The position numbers and the translations under genes were made by a program. Source: Piliocolobus tephrosceles (Eukaryota; Chordata; Mammalia; Primates; Cercopithecidae). From it: a stretch of DNA of 64,000 bases. Below the pieces are notes generated by a model. That model worked only from the letters and a program-made list of their open reading frames with translations, was not told the DNA's origin and searched no databases. The first letter of the stretch is position 1. Every line of letters begins with the position of its first letter. The stretch spans positions 151,411,777 to 151,475,776 of the forward strand of contig NC_045438.1 in NCBI RefSeq assembly GCF_002776525.5, read 5' to 3'. Positions 1-10,971 of the stretch are shown in pieces.

Positions 1-98
1 AGATGATTGACATGGATCCAATTATATTTTCGTGAGATCATTCTGGCTTTCATCTGGGAAAAAAATTGGAGGGAACAAGAGTTAAAGCAGGGAGAATT

Positions 99-397
99 GC
101 CGGGCGCAGTGGCTCATGCCTGTAATCCCAGCACTTTGGGAGGCCAAGGTGGGCGGATCACAAGGTCAGGAGATCGAGACCATCCTGGCTAACACGGTGA
201 AACCCCGTTTCTACAAAAAATACAAAAATTAGCCTGGCATATTGGCGGGCACCTGTAGTCCCAGCTACTTGGAAGGTTGAGGCAGGAGAATGGGGTGAAT
301 CCGGGAGGCAGAGCTTGCAGTGAGCTGAGATTGCGCCACTGCACTCCAGCCTGGGCGACAGAGGAAGACTCCGTCTCAAAAAAAAAAAAAAAAAAAA
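99..397 (+). mobile_element. AluY, full length
   Basis: Full dimeric Alu SINE with a 17+ A tail. The AluY-type wording is clear (GATCGAGACCATCCTGGCT, AGCTTGCAGTGAGC). It is flanked by a 12-bp target duplication at 87-98 and 398-409 with one mismatch (GCAGGGAGAATT against GCTGGGAGAATT). This is a non-autonomous retroposon mobilised by L1 machinery. Confidence 0.95.
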
Positions 398-469
398 GCT
401 GGGAGAATTATTAGGAGTCATCGGGTGATAATGAATGCCTGGTAGCGAACATAGGAGAGAGAGGTGTAC

Positions 470-1110
470 AGATTTCAGATGCCTTTTAGTGAGACTCAGT
501 AAGACTTGCTGTTGTGTTGGATGTTGAGGAAGATGTCAAGGAAGACCTCACCAGATATTTGGTATATGTCAGGGTGGATGTGGGTGGCATTTATGGAATT
601 GGGAAAGGCAGATCAAGGGTTCAGTTTTGGGCATAATAATTTTGGATGCCAAGAGACATCCATAAGGGGTTATAAGGCTGGAGCTCAGGAGGAAGGTATA
701 GGCTAGAGATTCAGTATTAAAGATCATCAGCATATAGCCCTTAGACGAGATTGCCTGGAAAAACAGCATAGAAAGAGAAGAAGAGAGGGCCAGCTACTCG
801 GGAGGCTGAGGCAGGAGAACTGCTTAAACCTCGGAGGTCATGAAGGGAATGGAGACATGCAAAGGTGAAGGAGCTGCCCGATGTGTTAAAAAAAAAAAAC
901 TAGGAGAATGTGGTTTCATGGAAACCAAGAACAGAAGATCTTTCACAAAGGAGAAGGCGTCGTCTGTGTCAAAAGCTGCTGACTGATTATCTAGGATAAG
1001 GCTTGGAAAGGAGAATTGGATAAAGCAATGTGGAAGCCATTGGTTACCTTCCCAAGAGTACTTTCAGTTACGTGGTGAAAGTGGGAGCCAGATGAGAGGG
1101 TTTGAAGAGG
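470..1110 (-). repeat. Old L2-like LINE remnant, antisense
   Basis: The order of short motifs across this stretch follows the antisense of a LINE2 as I remember it: a CATCAGCATATAG segment near 723-736, then a block ending in TGTCAAAAGCTGCTGA near 967-980, then a GCCATTGGTTACCTT segment. The copy is highly diverged, and a short Alu piece sits inside it at about 788-838. The family assignment is from memory and not certain. The short frames here are not genes. Confidence 0.5.
788..838 (+). repeat. Orphan internal Alu fragment (about 51 bp)
   Basis: The words CCAGCTACTCGGGAGGCTGA and GGCAGGAGAACTGCTT are the middle of an Alu right arm. There is no Alu start, no A tail and no visible target duplication, so this is not a normal retroposition product. 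It may be the remnant of a deletion or filler captured at a repaired break. Confidence 0.75.
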
Positions 1111-1267
1111 ATATAGGCACAGTACTCAAAAACAAATCACAGGTGGATTCAGGACTTATTTACAAATACATGGAAGAATATTTTCATGATTTTAGAGTAA
1201 GAAAAAACTTCTGAATGCATAAGAAAAGGACAAATCCTAAAGCTAAGACTGATACATTTGCCTAGCT

Positions 1268-1850
1268 TTATATTAAGAATTTTAGTTTCTATTCAGTAAC
1301 ACAATAGGGTGACTATAGTTTACAATAATTTGACTGGGTGTGATGACTCATACCTATAATCCTAGCACTTTGGGAGGCCGAGGTGGGTAGATCCCTTGAG
1401 GTCAGTAGTTCAAGACCAGCCTGGCCAACATGGGGAAACATCATCTCTACAAAAACTGCAAAAATTAGCTGGGCATGGTGGCATGCACCTGTAGTCCCAG
1501 CTACTTGGGAAGCCAAGGCAGGAGGATCACTTGAGCCCAGGAGATGGAGGTTGCAGTGAGCCAAGGTGATGCTACTGCATTCCAGCCTGGGTGACAGAGT
1601 GAGACCCTGTCTCAAAATAATAATAATAATAATTTCTGTATATTTTAAAATAACTAAAAGAGTAAAATTGGAATGCTCCTAACACAAAGAAGTGAAAAAT
1701 GTTTGAGGAGATAGATACCACAATTACTCTGATTTGATCCTTACGTGTTGTGTGCCTGAATCAAAATATCACGTGTACCCCATAAATATATACAACTATT
1801 ATGTACCCATAGTAATTAAAAATTTAAAAATACAATTTTAAAGAAAGAAT
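1268..1850 (+). mobile_element. L1 3' UTR (L1MA/L1MB-like), split by an Alu
   Basis: The tail of a LINE-1 in sense orientation: CAGGGTGACTATAGTC-type wording before 1331, then continuing from 1636 with a CTGATTTGATCCTTAC segment, a TACCCCATAAATATATACAA segment and an A-rich end near 1850. The two halves join exactly when the Alu and one copy of its duplication are removed. Only the 3' end is present, so it is 5' truncated and inactive. Confidence 0.85.
1332..1627 (+). mobile_element. Alu (J/S type) inside the L1 3' UTR
   Basis: Dimeric Alu with older-type wording (GATCACTTGAGCCCAGGAGA) and an (AAT)n tail. The 8-bp target duplication AATAATTT is at 1324-1331 and 1628-1635. Confidence 0.9.
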
Positions 1851-1889
1851 TTCTGTTTTATTAAGAAAGTGAAACACACAAGTTGATAA

Positions 1890-2340
1890 TGTGTATATCG
1901 GTGATCCTGCTATTCCACATCTCAGGATGGAAAGAAAATCTTGCCTATATTTCTTGGAGACATGTATAAGAATGTTCATAGTAAATTGCTTATAATAGCA
2001 AAGACGTAGAAAGAGTTCAAGTGACCAATCTCAAGAGAATTGATATGTCAATTGTGGCATAATTATTGAACCAAATGTTACACAACATGTAATTAAAGTA
2101 AATGAACCACATGGCTGCCTCTTACACATACAACATTGAACAAAAAATTCGATGTGCAGAAGATTACATACTGTGTGTTCAGTTCCATAAGGTCCAAGAA
2201 TATTATTTTAAAATATGACCATAAGTATCCAAAGAAAAAGCTAAAAAACTGGAAAGTATTTGCCCTTGGTCAGCAGACTTGGACTTAGAGAGTAAGAAAG
2301 GGGACTATATTTTCAATAAATACTTTGTAGTAGTATTTGA
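1890..2340 (+). repeat. Old L1 (L1ME/HAL1-like) 3' end
   Basis: Diverged copy of the end of ORF2 and start of the 3' UTR of an old mammalian L1. Recognisable pieces are GTATAAGAATGTTCATAG near 1966, CTTATAATAGCAAAGA near 1990 and a run ending in ATACTGTGTGTTCAGTTCC near 2190. No open frame survives. Confidence 0.6.
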
Positions 2341-2430
2341 ATTTTTAAAAATATATGCATGGATTTTTAAAATACAAATGTGTATATATGTGTGTGAATA
2401 TAAATATATATGAATATACATACATATATA
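2341..2430. repeat. AT-rich simple sequence
   Basis: A mix of TA and TG dinucleotides (TGTATATATGTGTGTGAATA and similar) directly before the T-rich end of the next antisense Alu. Confidence 0.7.
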
Positions 2431-2718
2431 TTTTTGTTTGTTTGTTTTGAGGCAGGATCTCACTGTTGCCCAGACTGGAGTGCAGTGGTACCATCACAGC
2501 TCACTGCAGACTCAAACTCCTGGGCTCAAGTGATCCTGCCTCAGACTCTCTTGTAGCTGAGATTATAGGTGTGTACCACCACACTTGGCTAATTGTTAAT
2601 GTTTTTGTAGAGATGGTGTCTTGCTATGTTGCCCAGGCTAGCCTTGAACTCAGCCTCAAGTGATCCTCCAGCATTCCAAAGTGCTGGGATTACAGGTGTG
2701 AACCATTGTGCTTGGCCA
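2431..2718 (-). mobile_element. AluJ, antisense
   Basis: Reverse-complement Alu running from its T-rich tail (TTTTTGTTTGTTTGTTTTGA) to its 5' end (GTGCTTGGCC). The number of differences and the TGATCCTGCCTCAGACTC-type wording point to the old J group. Confidence 0.88.
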
Positions 2719-3405
2719 GAAATAATTTTAAAAGTGAAGGGAGGCGAGGAAATGGAGGCTACATGAGGGACAGCTCTGAACAACTTTTAAAATTTTTAGA
2801 TGACAGTGATAACTTTTAAACGTTTTTATTTAAAAACCAAGAATACATATAAGAGGGATTCGACCACGAAGGTCAAATAGATTTTTACAGTAAATCAGAA
2901 TATTTTCAATGGGCGATATTCTGATGACAAGAGGTGGTTCCAGGATCTCCCCCAAATTCCTGGGCAAGTGACCTATTTGCTCTTTTTTGCAGAGAGGGAT
3001 ACGCATGTGACACAGTTTGGGAACTAATGACTTAGGCTATGGTGGGTGTGAGACTCTCAAAGAAACCAAGCAGAGCATAGGAACCACATTTTTGGATTCC
3101 AAAGCATGTGATTTTTCTACCTTCCCACATAACATCTAACTCTTAAAGATTGCTCATTTCTGTGTTAAAATGTTCTATTAAAACTGTACTGTAAATGGTG
3201 TATACAATAATCAGGTATTTATTTTATCTAACAGACAGTGGTGAATATGGCTCCAGAATTCTGACTATAAATATAATTTTATTAAAGCCCGTGGCAATCT
3301 CTGCTCGCCATTTGGCTGGTGGACAACTTCACTATTTTAGTCCTTTCTTTTGGTAAAATGCAGAGCTGCACAAATTGGACTGAAAATTGTACTAATTCTG
3401 GATTC
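2719..3405. other. No gene seen; unassigned DNA
   Basis: AT-rich DNA with no repeat I can name, no long frame and no plausible splice-bounded exon. It may hold very old unrecognised repeats. Confidence 0.5.
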
Positions 3406-3530
3406 TGTTTAGGGAAATACATTTGCATCTATATTATCCTTTCTGTTTGACAGATGAGTAAAAGGAGTCACAGAGGTGTTGCTTGCTTGAGATCCTAAAA
3501 CTCACAAGCAGAAGCTGCTAGTTTCCTATT
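3406..3530 (-). repeat. MIR, antisense, diverged
   Basis: The antisense MIR core is visible as GACAGATGAGTAAAAGGAGT (normally an ACAGATGAGGAAACTGAGG-like word), followed by CACAGAGGTGTTGCTTGCTT and GATCCTAAAACTCACAAGC. MIRs are tRNA-derived ancient mammalian SINEs. Confidence 0.65.
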
Positions 3531-4390
3531 TTGTCAGAGTAAATGGTGCTACTATTTTTGGTTCAGTGTTCTTTTCCATTTCTGGTTATCGTGATCAGAG
3601 AGAGAGAAATTCTACTTTGTTTCTAAGATACTCTCTGATCTCTTTCAGGCAACTCGCAAGCCACATATTGTCACAGGAACTCCCACATAGTAGGTTCCTT
3701 TGGTGGTGGTGGCAGGTGGGGGGATTATATGATAAGGTCACATGTAACAAAATAAATATAAAGTATTACTCCAGACTCTGTGCGAGAAAATACAATGAAA
3801 TCTGTAGATTTAACCCTTCTTTAATAACTTGTCAAAATCTGTTATCTCCTCAATGCTCTGCCCTTTGGAAAGAACCAGAGGGGAATGAATCTCACGGTAA
3901 TGAGTAACATTCTTTGAAAACGCATTTAAAGGGTGTTTAAAGGGATAAAGATTATCTGAAGCATTTAGAAAAAACTAAAAATTCCATATGCTAAAAAGGG
4001 TAATATGAAAATAGAGTCTAATAACAAAGTAGTAATCAGATTAGGGAGAAATTTGCCACTGACAAGAAATAAGAGACTTGAAGCTGGCGCTATTGCCATC
4101 CTTAGGAAGGGGTTGGGTTTCATGGGTACAAAGGAGGTGCACGAAACCCCTGCAGTGACTCAGAAGACAAAAAGCAATTTGAAAGACAGTTATAGATAGA
4201 TCCAGAGTTTTACATTGTGTTTTTCAACTGAAGGAGAGTATTTTATAAGGCAGGGAATATGTGTAGCATGTTACCAATCTACGTTTCTCCCCATCATCTA
4301 CCACTGATCTGTTACTAACTATCCCTAAGTGGGAATAAAAGAAAATGAGCAATAAACAGGATCTTCAGCATAGGATCAGATCTTCACTTT
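3531..4390. other. No gene seen; unassigned DNA
   Basis: This contains a 113-codon frame at 3566-3907 that looks like chance: no domain, no conserved-looking bias, and no promoter or splice context that I can recognise. No repeat family assigned. Confidence 0.5.
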
Positions 4391-4394
4391 GTAA

Positions 4395-4760
4395 ATGCTT
4401 GAATCCAGCATGCTCTTTCATGCGTCCCTAGCTTTGTCCAGCCGTCTCCTCTGCCATGAACATCCGTCCTTTATCCTTCTCCACCTGGCCGACTCCTATT
4501 CGTCTTGCAAAAGTCAGTCATGACACTTTTCCCGAAACTTTCTTGAATAGTCAGGCTTTTCTGTCAGTGCTTTTTTTTTTTTTTTTTTTTTTGGGCACCT
4601 TTTGTTCTATTTTCAGGATCACTGTATTGCCATTGATCATGTCAGTGTCTGACTGTTCCCTAAACTGTGAGCCTCTTGAGGGCAGGGGCTGTTCTTCATC
4701 TATTTTCCCAGAGCCGCCTCCCAAACATGTTTCAATATTATTATCTGCCAATGGAGTAAA
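4395..4760 (+). repeat. L2 3' end, sense
   Basis: Sense-orientation LINE2 tail. CTCCACCTGGCCGACTCCTA corresponds to the 'ctggctaactcctactcat' region of L2. After a TTTCCCGAAACTTTCTTG segment comes CTGTGAGCCTCTTGAGGG, the typical 'ctccttgagggcaggg' stretch. A 22-base T run at 4571-4592 interrupts it with no Alu attached. Confidence 0.75.
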
Positions 4761-5324
4761 CAGTATCTGGAAGAGGAAGACTCAGGACATGCCTTCGTGA
4801 ATGTGCCAAGGATTTACAAACACACCTTGGTCAACCTCATCATGAAAATTTAAGCAAAAGATTTGGTTCATCGCATTTCAGCATAGACAAAAGACCTTAG
4901 AAACTGGGATAATTTGTTGCCAGGAAATTTTATTTCATTGAAACGAAGTGAGTCCAGAATCTCTAAGGTACTGCCCTGCATTGCAACGTTTCCTAGATTG
5001 TTACCCCACTTTGCATCCATCATTGCTGCTCCACTTCCTCATCTCTCCTCACACCATCATTATCCCTTCTTCTGTTGTTCAACTCTCTCCAGCCATGGCC
5101 TTCACAGTAGGCTGTGGAATCACTGTTGGGGTCTCTAGATAGTCAAGGTGGCTTCCTTACCTTTGCTGGTACTCCAGTGAAATTGTCTGTGGACACCTCC
5201 TGCACAGTACCTCTTGCAGCATTTCTCTCTGGGAGACCCTTTTGCTGGCTCTTCCTTTGCTTGGCAATGCCAGGCAGTTGCACAGAATCCCAGTGGTGCA
5301 CTTGGGGATTCTGTTACAGCTTGG
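4761..5324. other. No gene seen; unassigned DNA
   Basis: Moderate GC and several overlapping frames of 60-86 codons in all registers, which is what chance gives. No recognised repeat. Confidence 0.5.
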
Positions 5325-5407
5325 AGGTTAAGTGTAAGGTCTCCAGTTAGACTGTCTTTAAATCTGCTGCTTCCATTCGCTAGCTGTGATACTTTGGGTA
5401 AGCTAAC
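5325..5407 (+). repeat. MIR left half (outermost layer of the nest)
   Basis: Sense MIR 5' half, with GTCTCCAGTTAGACTGTC, TCGCTAGCTGTGATACTTTG and GGTAAGCTAAC matching the MIR 'tagctgtgtgaccttgggcaagtt' core. The other half lies at 17717-17880. The intervening 12.3 kb is later insertions. Confidence 0.75.
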
Positions 5408-5630
5408 TGTCTTAGAGTTGCTATCTAAGTGGCTTGAACTTAGCTGCTACATAAGTGGGTGGCTTGAACAATAGATATTTATTTACCACAGTTCTGGAGT
5501 CTGGAAGTCCAATATCAAGGTGCCAGTTGATTTAGTTCCCTGTGAGAGACCCCTTTCTGGCTTGTGGACAGTTGTCCTGTCAGTGTATCCTCACATGGCA
5601 GAGAGAGATCATCTGTCTGTGTCTCTTCTT
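5408..5630 (-). mobile_element. MLT1-type MaLR LTR, piece 1 of 3
   Basis: Antisense LTR of the ERVL-MaLR superfamily: TGTCTTAG start, GGGTGGCTTGAACAATAG, CACAGTTCTGGAGTCTGGAA and ATCCTCACATGGCAGAGAG. It ends in the 13-bp target duplication of the full-length L1 (TGTGTCTCTTCTT, 5618-5630). It continues at 12457-12561 and 17651-17716. Confidence 0.85.
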
Positions 5631-5857
5631 TTTTTTTTTTTTTTTTTTTTAAGTTACACTTTAAGTTCTGGGATAACATGTGCAGAACGTGCAGGTTTGT
5701 TACATAGGTATAAATGTGCCATGGTGGTTTGCTGCACCCATCAACTCGTCATCTACATTAGGTATTTCTCCTAATGCTATCCCTCCCCTTGCCCCCCACC
5801 CCTCAACAGGCCCCAGTGTGTGATGTTCCCCTCCCTGTGTCCATGTGTTCTTGTTGT

Positions 5858-8800
5858 TCAACTCCCACTTACGAGTGAGAACATGTGGTATTTGGTTTTC
5901 TGTTCCTGTGTTAGTTTGCTGAGAATGATGGTTTCCAGCTTCATCCATGTTGCTGCAAAGGACATGAACTCATTCTTTTTTATGGCTGCATAGTATTCCA
6001 TGGTGTATATGTGCCACATTTTCTTTATCCAGTCTATCACTGATGGGCATTTGGGTTGGTTCCAAGTCTTTGCTATTGTGAATAGTACTGCAATAAACAT
6101 ACGTGTGCATGTGTCTTTAGAGTAGAATGATTTATAATCCTTTGGGTACATACCCAGTACTGGGATTACTGGGTCAAATGGTATTTTTGGTTCTAGATCC
6201 TTGAGGAATCACCAGATTGTCTTCCACAGTGATTGAACTAATTTGCACTCCCACCAACAATGTAAAAGTGTTCCTATTTCTCTACTTCCTCTCCAGCATC
6301 TGTTGTTCCCTGACTTTTTAATGGTCACCATTCTAACTGGCATGAGATGGTATCTTATTGTGGTTTTGATTTGCATTTCTCTAATGACCAGTGATGATGA
6401 GCTTTTTTTCATATGTTTGTTGGTCTCATAAATGTCTTCTTTTGAGAAGTGTCTGTTCATATCCTTCGCCCACTTTTTGATGGGGTTGTTTGTTTTTTGC
6501 TTGCAAATTTGTTTACGTTCCTTGTAGATTCTGGATATTAGACCTCTGTCAGATGGATAGATTGGCTTTTGTTGCAATTGCTTTTGGTGTTTTAGTCATG
6601 AAGTCTTTGGCTATGCCTGTTTCCTAAATGGTATTGCCTAGGTTTTCTTCTAGGGTTTTCATGGTTTTAAGTTGTACATTTAAGTCTTTAATCCATCTTG
6701 AGTTAATTTTTGTATAATGTGTAAGGAAGGGGTCCAATTTCAGTTTTCTGCATATGGCTAGCCAGTTTTCCCAACATCACTTATTAAATAGGGAATCCTT
6801 TCACCATTGCTTGTTTTTGTTAGGTTTGTCAAAGATCAGATGGTTGTAGATGTGTGGTGTTATTTCTGAGGCCTCTGTTCATTTCCATTGGTCTATATAT
6901 CTGTTTTTGTACCAGTACCATGCTGTTTTGGTTACTGTACCCTTGTAATATAGTTTGAAGTCAGGTAGTGTGATGCCTATAGCTTTGTTTCTTTTGCTTA
7001 GGATTGTCTCAGCTATATGGACTCTTTTTGGTTCCATGTGAAATTTAAAGTAGTTTTTTCTAATTCTGTGAAGAAAATCAATGGTAGCTCAATGGGAATA
7101 GCATTGAATCTATAAATTACTTTGGGTAGTATGGCTATTTTCATTGTATTGATTCTTCCTATTCATGAGCATAAAATGTTTTTCCATTTGTTTGTATCTT
7201 CTCTTACTTCCTTGAGCAGTGGTTTGTAGTTCTCCTTGAAGAGAATCTTGAAGAGGTCCTTCACATCCCTTCAAAGTTGTATTCCTAGATATTTTATTTT
7301 CTTGGTAGCAATTGTGAATGGGAGTTCACTCATGATTTGGCTGTTTGTCTATTATGGGTGTATAGGAATGCTTGTGATTTTTGCACATTGATTTTTGTAT
7401 CCTGAGACTTTGCTGAAGTTGCTTATCAGCTTAAGGAGTTTTTGGGCTGAGACAATGGGGTTTTCTAAATATACAATCATGTCTTCTGCAAACAGAGATA
7501 ATTTGACTTCCTCTCTTCCTATTTGAATATCCTTTATTTCTTTCTCTTGCCTGATTGCCCTGGCCAGAACTTCCAGTACTATGTTGACTAGGAGTGGTGA
7601 GAGAGGACATCCTTGTCTTGTGCTGGCTTTCAAAGGGAATGCTTCCACTTTTTGCCCATTCAGTATGATATTGGCTGTGGGTTTGTCATAAATACCTCTT
7701 ATTATTTTGAGATATGTTCCATCAATACCTACTTTACTGAGTGCTTTTAGCATGAAGGAGTGTTGAATGTTATCAAAAGCCTTTTCTGCATCTGTTGAGA
7801 TAATCATGTGGTTTTTGTCATTGGTTCTGTTTATGTGATGGATTACGTTTATTAATTTGTATATGTTGAACCAGCTTTGCATCCTAGGGATGAAGCCAAC
7901 TTGATTCTGGTGGATGAACATCAATGTTCATCAGGGATATTGGCCTGAAATTTTCTTTTTTTGTTGTGTCTCTGCCAGGTTTTGGTATCAGGATGATGCT
8001 GGCCTCATAAAATGAGTTAGGGAGGATTCCCTCTTCTTCTATTGTTTGGAATAGTTTTGGAAGGAATGGTACCAGCTCCTCTTTGTACCTCTGGTAGAAT
8101 TTGGCTGTGAATCCATCTGGACCTGGGCCTTTTTCGATTGGTAGGCTATTAATTACTGCCTCAATTTCAGAACTTGTTATTGGTCTATTCAGGGATTCAA
8201 CTTCTTCCTGGTTCAGTCTTGGGAGGAGAGCATATGTGTCCAGGATTTTATTCATTTCTTTTAGATTTTCTGGTTTATTTGTGTAGAGGTGTTCATGGTA
8301 TTCTCTGATGGTAGTTTGTATTTCTGTGGGATCAGTGGTGATATCCCCTTTATCATTTTTTTATTGTGTCTATTTGATTCTTCTTTCTTTTCTTCTTTAT
8401 TAGTCTGGCTGGTGGTCTATCTGTTTTGTTAATCTTTTCAAAAAACCAGCTCCTGGATTCATTGATTTTTTGAAGGGGTTTTTTTTTTTTTTTTTGCATC
8501 TCTATCTTCTTCAGTTCTGTTCTGATCTTAGTTATTTCTCATCTTCTGCTAGCTTTTGAATTTGTTTGCTCTTCTTCTCTAGTTCCTTTAGTTGTGATGC
8601 TAAGGTGTAGATTTGAGATATTTCCCACTTTCTCCTGTGGGCATTTCATGCTATAAATTTCCCTCTAAACACTGCTTTAGCTGTGTCCTAGAGATTCTTG
8701 TACATTGTGCCTTTGTTCTCAATGGTTTCAAAGAAATTATTTATTTCTACCTTAATTTTGTTATTTACCCAGTAGTCATTCAGGATCAGGTTGTTCAGTT

Positions 8801-9894
8801 TCCATGTAGTTGTGTGGTTTTGAGTGAGTTTCTTTTTCTTTTCTTTTTCTTTTATCTTTTTCTTTTTTTGAGATGGAATCTCACTCTGTCTCCAGGTTGG
8901 AGTGCAGTGGCACGATCTCAGCTCACTGCAATCTCAGCCTCCCAGGTTGAAGTAATTCTCCTGCCTCAGCCTCCTGAGTAGCTGGGACTACAGGCATGCA
9001 CTACCATGCCCAGCTGATTTTTCTTTTTTGTATATTTAGTAGAGACAGGGTTTCACCGTGTTGACCAGGATGGTCTTGATCTCTTGACCTCATGATCCAC
9101 CGGCCTCAGCCTCCCAAAGTGCTAGGATTCCAGGTGTGAGCCATCACGCCTGGCTTGAGTGAGTTTCTTAATTCTGAGTTCTAATTTAATTTGCACTGTG
9201 GTCTGAGAGACTGTTGTTATGATTTGCATTCCTTTACATTTGCTGAGGAGTGTTTTATTTCCAGTTATGGTCAATTTTAGAATAAGTGCTATGTGGTGCT
9301 ATGAAGAATGTATATTCTGTTGATTTGGGGTAGAGAGTTCTGTAGATGTCTGCTAGATCTGCTTGGTCCAGAGCTGAGTTCAAGTCTTGATTAACCTTGT
9401 TAATTTTCTGTCTCATTGATCTAATATTGACAGTGGGGTGTTAAAGTCTCCCACTATTATTGTGTGGGAGTCTAGTCTCTTTGTGGGTCTTGAAGAACCT
9501 GCTTTATGAATCTGGCTGCTCCAATATTGGGTGCATGTGTATTTAGGATAGTTAGCCCTTATTGCATGGATCCCTTTACCATTATGTAATGCCCTTCTTT
9601 GTAGTTTTTGATCTTTGTTGATTTAAAGTCTGTTTAATCAGAGACTAGGATTGCAACTCCTGCTTTTTTTTTTTTTTTTTTTTTTTTTGCTTTCCATTTG
9701 CTTGATAAATATTCTTCCATCCCTTTATTTTGAGCCTATGTGCATCTTTGCATGTGAGATGGGTCTCCTGAATACAGCATACTGATGAGTCTTGATTCTT
9801 TATCCAATTTGCCAGTCTGTGTCTTTTAATTGAGGGCATTTAGTCTATTTACATTTGAGGTTAATATTGTTACGTGTGAATTTGATCCTGTCAT
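5858..9894 (-). pseudogene. L1 ORF2 (endonuclease/reverse transcriptase), broken
   Basis: ORF2p normally nicks target DNA and reverse-transcribes L1 RNA. The frame starts with an ATG at 9892-9894. The endonuclease region is seen at 9645-9839 (CCIQETHLTCKDAHRLKIKG) but runs into a lysine run encoded by an expanded A tract. The reverse transcriptase is in two main frames, 7884-8255 and 7352-7924. The second keeps TDAEKAFD and TRQGCPLSPLL, but the catalytic FADD box reads FAED, because the codon at 7484-7486 is Glu. The C-terminal part (5858-6151) includes the MEYYAAIKKNE region and ends in HMFSLVSGS. An AluS interrupts it at 8835-9154. Several frameshifts separate these blocks, so no full protein is possible. 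Confidence 0.9.
8835..9154 (-). mobile_element. AluS inside L1 ORF2
   Basis: Antisense Alu (sense relative to its host L1) with a pyrimidine-rich interrupted tail (TTTTCTTTTCTTTTTCTTTT). A perfect 15-bp target duplication, TTGAGTGAGTTTCTT, is at 8820-8834 and 9155-9169. Confidence 0.93.
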
Positions 9895-10971
9895 CATGAT
9901 GCTAACTGGTTATTTTGCACATTAGTTGATGCAGTTTCTTCGTAGTGTCGTTGGTCTTTATATTTTGGTATGTTTTTAGAGTGGCTGGTACCAGTTTTCC
10001 TTTCTATATTTAGTGCTTCCTTCAGGAGCTCTTGGAAGGCTGGCCTGGTGGTGACAAAATCCCTCAGCATTTGCTTGTCTGTAAAGGATTTTATTTCTCC
10101 TTTACTTATGAAACTTAGTTTGGCTGGAAATGAAATTCTGAGTTGAAAATTCTTTTATTTAAGAATGTTGAATATTGGCCCCCACTCTCTTCTGGCTTGT
10201 TGGGTTTCTTCAGAGAGATCCGCTGTTAATCTGATGGGCTTCCCTTTGTGGGTAACCTGACCTTTCTCTCTGGCTACCCTAACTTTTTTGCTTTGTTTTG
10301 GTGAATCTGATGATTGTGTCTTGGGGTTGCTCTTCTTGAGGAGTGTCTTAGTGGTATTCTCTGTATTTCCTGAATTTGAATGTTTTCCTGTCTTGCTTGG
10401 TTGGGGAAGTTCTCCTGGATAATATCCTGAAGTGTGTTTTCCAACTTGGTTCCATTCTCCCTGTCACTTTCAGGTACACCAATCAATCATAGTTTTGGTC
10501 TTTTCACATAGTCCCATGTTTCTTGGAGGTTTGTTCATTCCTTTTCATTCTTTTTTCTCTAATCTTGTCTTCGTGCTTTATTTCATTAAGTTGATCTTCA
10601 ATCTCTGATACCCTTTCTTCCGCTTGATCTATTTGGATATTGATTCTTGTATATGCTTCATGAAGTTCTCATGCTGTGTTTTTCATTTCCGTCAGGTCAT
10701 TTATGTTTTTCTCTAAACTGGTTATTCTAGTTAGCAGTTTCTGTAACCTTTTATCAAGGTTCTTAGCTTCCTTGCATTGACTTAGAACATGCTCCTTTAG
10801 CTCAGAGAAGTTTGTTATTACCTACGTTCTGAAGCCTACTTCTGTCAATTTGTCATAGTCATTCTCCATCCAGTTTTGTTCCCTTGCTGCTGAGGAGTTA
10901 CGATTCTTTGGAGGAGAAGAGGCATTCTGACTTTTGGAATTTTCAGCATTTTTGCACTGGTTTTTCCTCAT
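9895..10971 (-). pseudogene. L1 ORF1 (RNA-binding chaperone), broken
   Basis: ORF1p is the trimeric RNA-binding protein of the L1 particle. The start codon is at 10969-10971, reading MRKNQCKNAENSKSQNASS. A coiled-coil-type stretch follows, then the RNA-recognition region with IGVPESDRENGTKLENTLQD (within 10274-10486). At least one in-frame stop occurs early (after about 50 codons), and others follow. The N-terminus and coiled coil resemble the older primate L1 form rather than the form in young L1PA elements. The right end of this gene (toward 9895) nearly touches ORF2, as usual for L1. Confidence 0.85.

Noticed and set aside
158..421. Antisense frame of 87 codons
   Set aside because: It is the well-known open antisense reading of an Alu (ETGFHRVSQDGLDLLT-type). 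The same kind of frame appears in most Alus of this window.
4571..4592. T22 run as an Alu or L1 tail
   Set aside because: There is no Alu or L1 body on either side. It is treated as a simple homopolymer inside the L2.
7352..7924. 190-codon frame with reverse transcriptase motifs as a possible gene
   Set aside because: It is one fragment of L1 ORF2 with a changed catalytic box and is annotated as part of that pseudogene.
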